Below, one piece after another: positions 48,401 to 59,996 of a DNA stretch of 64,000 bases; the first letter of the stretch is position 1, and each line of letters begins with the position of its first letter. A program made the position numbers and the translations under genes. The DNA lies in the NCBI GenBank assembly GCA_013397695.1, contig VYZI01000129.1:1136964-1200963 (forward strand). Direction: 5' to 3'. Below the pieces are notes generated by a model. That model made no database searches. It saw nothing but the letters and a program-made list of their open reading frames with translations, and was not told where the DNA came from. The DNA comes from Centropus unirufus. Taxonomy: Eukaryota > Chordata > Aves > Cuculiformes > Centropidae.

Positions 48401-49658
48401 AAACTACATTCTTTGTCTCAGATGTTTGGGGCTTTGGCTTTTGGATATCAGATGAAGGGAGCAATGATGTCTGTTTTTAATTGAAATACTGATTGAGGAA
48501 GTGGCTTGTCTAATGTGTAATATCCTTAGGCTAAGGAAATAAAAAAAACATCATTACAAGCATACTGGTGTATATATTAAATTCAATACATTTCAAGTGT
48601 GAATGAAAAAATATTATTTTATTGATATTTCTAGCACCTAAAGTTAGAGAAGTTGCGGTCCTTTTTTTAATATTACCATTTATAATTCTGTTCTGGTCAA
48701 CAGAAGAAAAGTGGAGTTGTTCTCTTTACGATTTAAAGGCTGCATGCCCATTTTTGTATACAACAAATTTTACAAGAACCTTACTTATTGCTATTTGGGT
48801 TTTTTTATGATGTCACATGATCTGTGACATTATTGAGTCCAACACAGATGCCTTCCCCATATGAGTGGGTTAACCTAAATTGAGTCTCAAACTTTCTAGC
48901 TGATAAGAACATGGATTTTGTATTGCACTTTTGTTTCCATGTGATTATGCAGGCAAAACAGGGCCACATATGTGAGTCAGTCCAGTAATGAAGGCCCTAT
49001 CAAAATGTTGGCTTTGTAACAGAATTGTTTTCTGATTAATATTAACCTGCTTTTGCTCTATCTCAAGAGCACACAGAGTAATAAAAATTCTCTTCCACTC
49101 CCCATATTATTCTTCTCTGTTTCTTTTTATTTTCTTTGTTACAAACAGCTGACATTAGCTGGGAAACAATTTATAGTTTAATTCTCTCTGTTTAATTATT
49201 CAAATAGTCTGAAGCTTTCAATTTTCCAGCCAAATTCTTAGTCCCTGCATGAGGTAAATTTTGTTTGCAAATATACAGCAAGTGAGTAAATCTTTGGCTC
49301 TTCTTAATTATCTCATGAGGGAAATCTTTTGAAGTTGCAGTAGCCAGCATATTAGAAGACCAAAATTGCAAAGTGTAATATGCCAGAAAAAAATGTAATT
49401 CAGGAGACCTTTGTGCAAACATTTTTCAGATAGAATTGGTTTGAATTTTCTAAGGTTTTATTGCAAAACATTGATATCTTATTACAAAATATTTGCTGTT
49501 TGATTTTTCTTGCCTTTATTGAAACAAATGGGTTTACAATTCAGCAGATTTCCATTGATATTTAGTTAATGTATGTTTCATATGTAAGTGCATAGTTAAA
49601 TAATTGTTAATTAATTCCTCATGTAATAGTAGAGTTTACAGTGTGTATATTTCCTCAG

Positions 49659-49741
49659 TTTTTCCCATGAGAACCTTTTCAGATTCTGTCTATTCCTTTT
49701 CATCACCTATGAAATCTAGAATACTTTCCACTTATAATATG
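49659..49741 (+). other. candidate 83-nt exon, serine-rich frame
   Basis: The acceptor tatatttcctcag ends at 49658 (a second, ccttttcag, at 49682), and the donor is ATATG|GTAAGT. The open frame gives 27 whole codons, including FPMRTFSDSVYSFSSPMKSR. It is rich in Ser with basic residues, like a disordered phosphorylated linker. It is part of a longer open frame of 68 codons. Not recognised. Confidence 0.22.
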
Positions 49742-51717
49742 GTAAGTGCAGGAGCTGCATGTATATTAAGAGAAGGATTCAGAGGGATTTCAGAAAAAGG
49801 AAGGGTTTAAGAGTTGACTGGGACAAAAGTTGGTTGAGATAGTCACGAAATACTTTATATGGATTTGTTGAATGAAGAATTTAACTAATGAGTTTAACTA
49901 GTTTGACAGGAACAAGTCAGATCCTGTCCAGCTTCTCAACAGGTGGAGATGAGCACAATTGGAAATATAGTTCTGATGTTTCTAATAAAGCTAATGGCTG
50001 AAAATATTTTGCTTAAAACACAAAAAAACTCTCAAACAAAGAGTCAAATCAACTCTCCTGAAGTCTGAACTGAACAAGGACTCAAATTGCACAATCTATT
50101 TGATAGAAGTCTCATCCATGCTAATAGAATTACAGGGTAGTTAAGTTGTGGTAATCACCTCTGTATTCCATCATGTGTGACAAGGTAGATGTGGTTCCTA
50201 CAGCATGAATCATTGCCTTTTAATATAGTGTTTTAGCTATGAAACTTCTATTATTACCTGGAGCTCAGATTCTTGTAAAGTTTTTGGCTATTTTACTCTT
50301 TAAATTTCTACGTTACTTTTTTGACTGCATGCTAAATCCTCAGCAAAATTTTTACCAACTAAGGTTTTCAGGTTAATTACACTTAATGTACTACTAGATC
50401 AGTTTGATAGCTACTTTCTATAGCTTTGGAACTTGTTACTTTAAACACTTCGGAAGCTGAGGTGTGTTTGCACACTGAATTAATCTTTTCGTAGCAATAG
50501 TTGACTACTACACCAGATTCTGATGCATTATTTGGAGACATGTTCTATCTTTTAGAGGAATTTCTCTTTACAATAAAGCCTTTTTTATTCAGATTTGTGA
50601 ACTTCAGGAATAAGAGTTCTTACAGCATATTAATAACTATCATCTACTGTGCATTTTTCACATACATACAGCTGACTGAGAAGAAATCTAGTCATATAAA
50701 CAGCTTAAGCAGAGGAACCATCTAAACTGGCAAACCACATGGGGAAATAACCTCTGAAAATAAGGTCAGGATAAGGAAATGACAAGAAGTTGAAGGTACT
50801 AAGCTGTTAACTGAATAAAAAAAATCTTCCTTGAAGCACTTGCCCATAATTATTAAAGGAATTCTATCTGAAATCTGTCCTATAAAAATATGTCCTATGA
50901 AAATTTGTCCTACATCTGTCCTTTCTCCTTTTGCAGCTAACTTTTGTTCATAAAACAAGATGTATTCCTGAAAAATTAATTCCATTTGAGTTTAAGGGAT
51001 CTGAGTTAAGCTCTAATTCTCAGAGGTTTCAGAGATGTCAGAATTAAGTGGACAGTTCTTGCAATGACTGCAAGAGGCCAGCAGAAGAAATTTGTAATAC
51101 TTGAATATCTTAAGGCACTGACACAATGTTCTTTACTTGTTTCATGTTTTGTTTGGCTCAAACTATTTGTCATATGATATATTACTAGAGTTTATTAATA
51201 TGGGAGTTGTACTAACACAGCTTTATTGTTGTCAGCGTCAGCTGAATATTTCTACAAGGCAAAGCAATGCTATTAACTGAAGCACTTCTCCCTCTGTTCT
51301 GCGCCAAACCTCACAGTGTGTATTCTTGTCCTCGGGTATCTCAGGTGACATAAGAAACACATGTCAAAACTGATTGACGACTGCCCATTTACTCTGCACA
51401 AATTCTGTACTGTATCCTACCATGGGGACTATTGGTGCTTTAAAATAGATCACAAAGTGCCAACCCATAGATCAACAAGCTGTTGAAAATCATGAAGCTC
51501 TCTGCATCTGCACCTACAGCTAGTCAACAAGATGAAACACACTGCCTAGGGGACACGGTATTTTTACACAGAAATTTTAACATTGTCTCAAGTTCAGCCT
51601 TGTGCCTGAAAAAACCTTGATGAACTTAACTGTTCCAACACCAAAAGTATTGAACTATTGGTTTTCTAGCATTTCTATAGGGCATTTCTAAAAGACTATG
51701 ATGACCTCCTACCTACA

Positions 51718-51741
51718 TCTTCCATCTAGGTAGATGGAAGA
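51718..51741. repeat. perfect hairpin, 10-bp arms, 4-base loop
   Basis: tcttccatct and its exact reverse complement flank aggt. This forms a tight stem-loop. Confidence 0.85.
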
Positions 51742-54469
51742 ACTGACTGCAGCTCTAAGCCAGAGAACTGGAGAGGAGAATTTCACCAGACAGTTCTTGG
51801 ATTTCACCTCCCATTATGCAATAACAGCTAAAGACAACCAAAAACATTGTAAAATTGTTTCTTAATGTTCTTTATCACACACTCTTAGATCACTTTTAAT
51901 TTTGCCCCCAAAATCTCTCAAGAGCTTTCAAAGAAGAACTTTCTCAAGTTACAGGAGAAACTTTAGAAAATTATTTCTCTCAGCTTTTAGTTCTTACACA
52001 AAATTGATTGCAGTGCCAGCTTCACCTATGAAAAATGTTTTACTTGCACTAACTTGCCAAGTGTAGTGCAGATTTCAATACTCCGTAAGCCAGGTGGAAA
52101 GCAAAAGTAAAACTACCTGATTATAAAGGGAGAGGAGAGGAAGTGAGTTGGTTTTAAGTTTTTTTTAGAGTTTTCAGTGAAGTTCTAAGGTTATTTTTTT
52201 CACAGTTACCAAGATTTGGTCACACAAACTTGAAAAGCTTACTTGAAATGTATGTAAAAGACATGGTTTTTTATAAAGTGTAGGAGAAAGAGGTATTAAC
52301 ACCACACTTCTTACAAGATCCTGGTGCATGGCACTGTTAATAATATATTTATATCTGACCTACATCCCCATGGGACAATGATCTGGGAAATGTGGATGCA
52401 GTGAAGAAGGAAAGCGATTATATGTTTCTGTGGACAAATTGTTAGATCATTGGGCCACATTTCCTATCCGTGCTCCCTAAATATGGTGTAATCCCTGGCT
52501 AATAAACTAGTACTAGTAGAAGGAGCAACACCTCTGAAAATTTGTCACTGAAAACTAAAGCACTTAAGAAACTCGATAGGAACTGAGCAAGAGGCTTGTA
52601 GACTGTATTGTGGACCAAGGTGCCTTCCTTCTTTAGCTGTACAGGCTTGGTATTCTGTTTGGCTCCTGTCTCCTTTCATCTTCTGGTAGGCACTCATTAA
52701 ACATCCCTGCAGGATTGAAGGTAACCACAGGGAATAACATTTATTAAATGACATGTAATGCGGAAGGGACTTTTTTTCTGGGAATACATCTTGACCATGG
52801 TGCGTGCATTTAGGACATTTAGATTTTACTGCCAGTGTTCTGCTTTTTCCTTCCACAGTTGATATTACGAAGGTATTCTCACTGAGTCATGACCAAATTT
52901 CATTTATTTCTTGGCATACTCTCAGACAATTTCCTCTTCCTGTCTCCTACCCACATCAGCCACCTTTGACTGCAGCCAGCCAGGTGGTTCACTAACTGAC
53001 TTAATAACTTATAAATTCAGCTTGCATTACAGTTTCTGCAGAACACACTCTCTTACTACCAACAGAATTTTCCCAGCTAGAGTAATAAATGGGGTTACCT
53101 CAGGGCTTAAACAAATGTGAAGTATCTTCTTAATGCAACCAATTTAATCAAACACATGACTGAGCTCTTCTAGTTTATTATTTTCATTTAGCTCACGAGA
53201 CCTCCATTATACGTTTGATCAGTTTTAATTCTTCAGAAGGTTTAATCCGTGGCACAGGCTAAGACTCCATATTCATGATGAGAAAATAAAATAATTCCTG
53301 TGTTCCATTACACAGAGAAAGCTGGACCTTTAACATATGAATTATTTGCACCTTTATTTACTGTGGCGTGCATAGCATTTTTTTTTTACCTTCCTGTACT
53401 TGCCAAAAAGAGCCAAATTTAGATATTACCATTATCTGGTTATCTAAGATAAATGTCCTTAGGAGCTTACAACTGCAATTATCTGAATATGTGACAATAT
53501 TTCTGCATATTGAATACCTCAGTTACATCTGTTGTTCAAGTATCCGAGTATATTTCTGGCATTACAAAGGCTTCTATAGTGTGCTAAACTGACAGGGTTA
53601 CCATTTACTTTCAAAATATTTGATGGTATTTACAACTGAAGATCTAAATTCCTACTGAAATTTGTGAAGGAATAACACAGCACAATATACTTATAACTAG
53701 ACACAAATTGTGAAATTAAACGAACAGAAAGCAGAGCATTTTAATTTAATATGCATTGTTTCTTTATAGAGTGAGAATTGTGTGTAGCCAGTTAATCAAG
53801 AAGTTAGATAATTACATGGGCCACACAGGGACTGGTTTATTCAAAACCTAATAATAATAGAGGTCAGATGTTAAAAACAAAACTCAGTTGGGGAAATGGG
53901 TTTGTATTTCGGGATAGTTCCAAGGTCATTAGATTGTTCCTACTGAATAACAAATATTTCATTCTTGGATAGTGTGAACCATCTGAAAACTGAGAAATGT
54001 ATATCCCTCTTTGGCTATTGATGTAGTATTTAGCCGAATGATTAGGCTTTTAAAAAAATTAATACATATGTTTAAATGTTCTTGGAAGTTTAACTTTTAC
54101 CTTTCTATTTTTTGTGTTGTGAAAAACGTTGTTTCAAATCTAATTATTGGCTGATCACTGTCGCTGGTCACATAGGCTCTGCTCATCTCTTAACTGAGGT
54201 TTTGAAGGTCAAAGAATTTTATCCCTCACTGGCTTAGGCTGCCATATTCTGTCTAGATCTATCTTTGTGGCCACTTCTGCATACAACATAGATTCAGACA
54301 AACTGCATATGTATCATGAATTATAGATCAAGTGAGGAGGCATGGCCAGATTTAGAAGAAACTCTTCTTTTTATGAATGTGACCTACTTTGTTTCCCCGA
54401 AATTACATAAACTTTGAAATCCCAAAACCCTAACGGTAGCATTTTACATAATACTGTAACTAATTTACA

Positions 54470-54842
54470 CTTTTAAAAATTAGACAAAATGAGAAACATA
54501 GGCTAGATAAGTGGACTGTAAGGTGGACCGACAACTGGCTGAACTGGCAGGCTTAAAGAGTTTTGACCAGTGACACAAAGTCCAGTTGGAAGCCAATAGA
54601 GTATTCCTGGGGCTGACACTGGGGCCAATGTTGTTTAACATCTTTGTTGATGTCCTGGACAATGGGATAAAATGCTTCCTCATCAAGTTAATAGATGAGA
54701 GAAGAAGAAACTAAGGGAGAGTGATTGTTAAAATAGGTGGACGTGTCACCATTCAAGGGGACCTTGACAGGATGGAAAGTGGGTAGCAGAAATCTTGTTC
54801 AGGAAAGGGAAATATTATGTACTGCAGATAAGGAAGAGCAAT
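54470..54842 (+). mobile_element. CR1 LINE internal fragment, sense orientation
   Basis: The sense strand follows the CR1 RT. There are blocks equivalent to DKWTVRWTDNWLN (about 54508), KSSW (about 54580), FNIFVDVLDNGIK (about 54636, the VLGPVLFNIF/DLDxGIE box) and QGDLDRME (about 54757), then the start of the region corresponding to FNKGKCxVLHLG. It breaks off at about 54842, where an opposite-orientation CR1 begins with its 3' tail. I could not find the remainder of this copy on the far side. Frames are shifted repeatedly. Confidence 0.75.
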
Positions 54843-55640
54843 GAATCATATAATCATTAAGGTTGGAAAAGACCTCTAAGATCATAAACTCCAACAGTCA
54901 GCCCAATAGCACCTTGTCCCAAAGTGCCCTGTTTACACATGGTTTTTAATACCTCCAGGGTTGGTGACTCCACTATTCCCCTGGGAAGCCTGTTCCAGTG
55001 CTCCACCACTCTCTCTTTTCCTAATATCAAATCTAAACTTCCCCTAGCACAACTTGAGGCCATTTCCTCTCATCCTATCACTATTCACTCAGGACAAGAG
55101 ACCAGCCCAGGATGATGTTGGCCTTTTTGGCCACCTGGGCACATGGTTGGCTCGTGTTTAACCAGCTGTCAACCAACACCTCCAGGTCCTTTTCTGCTGA
55201 GCATCTCTCCAGCCCCTCTTCCCTAAGCCTATAGCATTTCATGGGGTTGTTGTGACCAAAGTGTATAACCCGGTCCTTGGCCTTGTTGAAATTCATACAA
55301 TTGGCCTCAGTGCAATACAGCCAGTCCAGACCCCTCTGTCGTTCCTTCCTACCCGAAGCAGATTGAACCTCACCCAACTTGGTGCCATCTGCACATTTAC
55401 TGACATTGCGCTCAATCCCCTCATCCAGGTCACTGATAAAGATATTGAACAAGATTTGTCCCCACACTGAGCGCTGTGGAACATCACTTGTGATTGACCA
55501 CTGACTGGATTTAATTACATTCACTGCAGCTCTCTGGGCTCAGCCATCAAACCAATCTTTCACCTAGCAAAGAGTGTGCCTGTCCATAAGCAGCTAGCTT
55601 CTCTAAGAGAATTTGTTTATCAAGGCTACCATATACCAAT
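54843..55640 (-). mobile_element. CR1 LINE with internal deletion, reverse orientation
   Basis: The reverse complement runs from the ILLEKLAAHG-like region (about 55600) through a 147-codon frame (55524 to 55081). That frame carries the RT boxes VPQRSVWGQILFNIFISDLD and KCADGTKLG (ADG at 55384-55392, where active RTs have ADD), then NCMNFNKAKDRVIHFGHNNP and SQPCAQVAKKANIILG. At about 55098-55108 the sequence jumps to the tail region (SCARGSLDLI, then VEHWNRLPRGIVESPTLEVLK), skipping the stretch that normally holds IRNSVAS through LGLFSLEKRR. The 3' tail is at 54843-54860. Loss of a catalytic aspartate plus the internal deletion make it inactive. Confidence 0.92.
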
Positions 55641-56586
55641 GGTAGCTGAACCAACATTTTAAAAGATCAAGCTTCTTGGGGAATAGGGGTCAAAAATACA
55701 TCAAAATAGATTTGAAGTAAGAGAGGCTTAATTGAAAAAAAAAAAACAACAAAAAACCCTCAAAACCCAAAAGAAAACAAAAAAAATTCCCACAACAGAA
55801 AAAATGAAAAAAAATGGACAATATTTAGAAGACATAAAATGGACTAGTCAAAAATGGAGGGAAGCTATTACAGATGGAGAATAAGAGGAAAGGGGTGAAG
55901 AGGCACCCTGATAGGAAGACATCAGGTAACAGAGGAAGAAAATATGAAAAAGATTACATGGATTAGAAATACTGCATAGAACATGAAAATCAAGAGAAAG
56001 AAGCAATAAGCTTAGGAAGTTTTCTTCTGAGTAATTTAAGAGCAGTCTTCTTGTTTCAAAGATTTGCAAATTAATAAATAAGATATTCCCTAGTGTGCTA
56101 TATGGATTTTGACACCATGGAATTCACATTTGAGTGCTTTGCAGTCAGAAATGTCCTCTTAAAAAAATAAAAGTTAATAGCTTTCACATAAAATTATGAA
56201 TGGTAGTTTTAAGAGAAAAGGAATAGTGTTGTGAGATACCAAGGACAAAAGGGGTAAAAAGGAGAATAACTTCAGGAAGAGAAGGAAAAAGTGTAAAAAA
56301 AAGAAGACAGAAAGATGTGATATTGCTTCTGGAGATAAAATGCCAAATCACAAATGAAGAGCTGCCCTCAAAAAATAAGTTTTTTTTAATTGTTTTCAGT
56401 GACTATTCATGGGGTGCCATGTTAACCTCTATATGTCTGATGCAGGCAGCAATATAAAAGCAATGGTAGTATTAATACTACTTTCTTTTTCCCTCAAATG
56501 CATTTATTAGAATTGTTTCTTTAGTATTAGGTTGATATATTGTACTGTCCTGGAATTTAATCTACTAAATATTTGAGGTGAAAATT

Positions 56587-56652
56587 TTATAGAAGGGATT
56601 ATATTATAGAAGGGAAAAATTATAGAAGGGATTATATTATAGAAGGGAAAAA
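56587..56652. repeat. 33-bp perfect tandem duplication
   Basis: Two identical 33-bp units (56587-56619 and 56620-56652). Each contains ttatagaaggg twice, so the motif occurs four times in 66 bases. Confidence 0.95.
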
Positions 56653-57728
56653 TTCTACTGCAATGTAACATCTGAAATTATCTATACTTAAGCGGGCAAA
56701 TTACATCTGTGTGAGATCTTTTTTTAATTTCCTATTTAGAGGAACAGTGGTTCAGGATGTAAAAATAAGATCTATGTTAAACTGTTATACTGAAATATGA
56801 GACAGATGAAAGCTACAAGGACAGAGTTTCTCACACATGATTGCCTGCCAAAGGGCAGCTCTTTGGGTTAAGTGAAACTGTTGCCTGCCTACAGAGTGTT
56901 TGGGCAAGGAGAGTAGAGGGAATGTGTATATCCCCATTATTTGTAGTTCAACTAAATTCAGTCATTAGAGACACCTTGTAAATACTGATAACAGTGCTTA
57001 AGCCAAATGTTGTGAAAAAGATGGCATTTTCATATTTCAGGTGTATAGCCTTTACACAAGGATGCATTTAGAGACATTTCTAAACTAAAGAGAAAAAAAA
57101 ACCCACACACTGCACTACATGAAAACCAGACCATTTACAGGATCTCTCAGCAATACAACGTTTTCAGTCACACATGAACAGGGAAAGCTGCAAGGACACA
57201 TCTGTTTTGGTTCTATGCTACTGCATCCTGCTGCAGCTTCTGTCTCATTTCAACCTAAATTTTGGGTCTTTTCCTGTTAAATGATGCGGGAGAATATATC
57301 ATGTAGCAGCAACTCCAAAGGGTTTGTGAAGTAAATCCACAAAGCAAATTTCCTGTGTGTTCCCCAGTGGATCTCTGGTTTCTTTCAGTAATTACTTTGC
57401 CTGTCAGTCACCACACAATTAAATATCTACCTGGCTGTGGCTGCTTGAATCTTTGAATCTGACAAGAGGTGGTTGCAGAAGTTTGCTTGGAAAATAGTTC
57501 AAAAGAAACCCCTTCTAATGCTTACATCAGTCATCAGTGGCCCTCTGCAATCTCCATCAGAAGGACAGCAGGAGGTCGGATATGAGACTATCACAAAGTT
57601 GTGCATGTTATTTTTAATGATATTTGACTTTAAGAATAATTAATGCAAATTACTGTCTGGGAAGAAAAAGCTATTGTAATTCAATAGAGCTTGTAAGTGG
57701 GAAGATAAATCCAGTGTAAAAAATCAAC

Positions 57729-57772
57729 ATGTCAAATAATCTGTATATGTCAAATAATCTTTATATGTCAAA
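57729..57772. repeat. 18-bp tandem repeat, about 2.4 copies
   Basis: Unit atgtcaaataatctgtat, one mismatch in copy 2, then a partial third copy. Confidence 0.9.
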
Positions 57773-59177
57773 AGACAAACCATCCCTAAAAGTTTTAAAC
57801 AATATTTTATTTGCATTTTTCATGTAACCACAGTCTTAAGATAATAAAAAAAAAATATAAGTCCCAAATATAGAGGAGAGAGGAAAAAGGAAGGTTCCTA
57901 GAAAAATCAGTTTGGAAAACTGTTTATGCTCTTGGACATAAAATTATCCCCACTAAAACTGAAGGAAAAGGGACTAGGCTAGGGTTCTCTCCCTGAATAA
58001 CAGCACTTTCAAGAAGTGTACTGGTTTGGTACTTGACTCTCATAAATGAGAGGTCATCCAGCTAATGTTTAAGAAACTGCTGGGTCTAGAATATACCTGA
58101 TATCAATCTCATTGAGATCTCAATTTGCATTTTGTTGCTTTTATGATTCTTTTCTGGAACTGGCTTTTTCTAATTAAAAAAATATATATTCCTTTGCCTT
58201 GCCAGAATATGCTTATTTTCCTGGTGAATAAAATACGATAAACTCAGGCATGTTTAAATAAATGTGTTCCACTGCAAACCCAGATTAGTCTGAATCTTTC
58301 ATGTAGTTCCTCTTTTTTGCAGAGCATCATACATTTTCTCAGTGCATGCATTCTCACTTCCTCCATCTTCTGCTTTGCATTTCGCCCAGTTACAAACCTG
58401 TTTATGCTGGCATGAATTTTCACTGTGACCAGCCTCAGGCTGTGTACCTTTAAACACTGAAAATACACTGAAGTAAATCTATGCCATAAAGAGATAACAT
58501 TCAATTGCCACGTCCTAGAAGGTCTCAACAACTGCTTCCACAATAACATGTCAAACAGCAATTCACCACAGCTCCACCAAAATCCAAAATACATTCTCCT
58601 GGGTCTACTGTTTTATCTGGTCTGGTATTATGATGTAACTACAACTCAATTGTGGCTCAGTCTTCACATAACTGTATATTCTGACATTGTACATCTTACC
58701 TCAAATGGACAGGTTTGAGTTTAACAGTTTATATTATTCTCCAGTGACAGACATATACATGATATCTTTATTACCATACATAGTCCTTAGAAATGATCAG
58801 AAACCAGTTCTTCTAAGACCTATCCCTGTTTTTAGGGACAAGAATGTTTTTTAGGGATTTTCCACTAGCAGTCTTCAGTTCCTGATCATATATATTTGCA
58901 AAGGGATGTTCCTATCATCCAGATCAATTCAGGCAGGTGCTGTTTTATTACGAACTTAGCAATCAGTAGGATTTTTTTGTTATTATTTGTAGATTGATGT
59001 TACTAAAGATTGTAGTTCAAGCAAACAAAAAAGCTTGAAATTTCATTACAAGATATCTAGATGATATTGGAAAGCCTCATTTTTTTCTAATTTTCCTTGC
59101 TATATCTGCTAAAAAGAAATCTTTAACCATAGATTTCACTACCACCTACACAAAAGTAAACATTTTTAAAACTGCAA

Positions 59178-59996
59178 TTACTGAGCAGCATGAAGAAGGG
59201 GCAGCAGTGCTGACCCAACTCCCTGGGGAATTTTTAAATAAAGATCTTCATTTACAGATGCAGGTACACTTAAGAAGAAAGATAAGATGTCATCAGAAAA
59301 TGCAGATAACCTCAGTGATACTATTACAGAAATCTCAAAACCGAGATGATTAGGAGTGCTTAACAGATTCCTATTTAACGTGCCATTAGAAGTTTCACAA
59401 TGTTCAGCATTATCTTCTAGGACCTGCAAATCCGCAATCTTCATTGAACTTGCACCCATTTTTAATGTGGGAAATCTTACTGTAATAGACTTGTTACTTA
59501 TAAACGTCTCCATCAAAAATGTTAATACTTTAAGATTAGAAGGTTTTCCTACTTTTTCTGTTTTCACCGGATTGCATAGATCTTACACAAAAAAAAGTTG
59601 AAGTAAATGTATTCTCTTTTCTTTAGCAGATCTGCTTACCATGCCTGGCAACCTCACAGTTGAAGGACATTTGGAGTTATAATACAGATGTATAAAGCTT
59701 CGACCCCTTCCTAATAATTTTTGTACAAAATTTCATGGGCTATCCATCAGGGATGTGCTTCTGATACTTTTAAAACTGCTTATTCTAATGCCCTCAAAAT
59801 ATTACTTGTGGATGTGGCTGTAGCATTTGTAGTTAAGATTCTTTCATGCTTTGAGGGTTTATCACATTGCTCAGCTGAAGAACCTAGACCACTAATGGGC
59901 ACAGGCAGTACTTTGCGTGCTGCTTGGTGTTCGGGCTATTCTACTAGATTATCTACCCAAATATTTTGCAATATGAATATCCCCTCCTTACCTTAA
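59178..59996 (-). pseudogene. coding-like tract, possible decayed retrocopy or terminal exon
   Basis: A frame open from 59582 to a TAA at 59178 has ordinary protein composition (one or two Cys, no Trp, AT-leaning third positions). It contains RFPTLKMGASSMKIADLQVL and SDDILSFFLSVPASVNEDLY. Just upstream on the minus strand is an acceptor-like tract (acttcaacttttttttgtgtaag, ending at 59583), so it could be a last exon. Further upstream, to about 59996, one frame reads protein-like pieces (GLGSSAEQCDKPSKHERILT, KVSEAHP, WIAHEILYKNY) broken by several stops, as expected of a pseudogene. I do not recognise the family. Chance remains possible. Confidence 0.25.

Larger units (their letters stand above)
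44701..54469. other. unique stretch, about 10 kb
   Basis: Mostly AT-rich and unrecognised. It holds perfect hairpins at 45428-45461 and 51718-51741 and a candidate exon at 49659-49741. The region 45650-45950 is more GC-rich, without a recognised feature. A 103-codon minus-strand frame at 52545-52856 contains a CPKC but has no identifiable domain. Confidence 0.5.

Noticed and set aside
55252..55470. Open frames on the plus strand over the CR1
   Set aside because: Antisense shadow of the 147-codon CR1 RT remnant.
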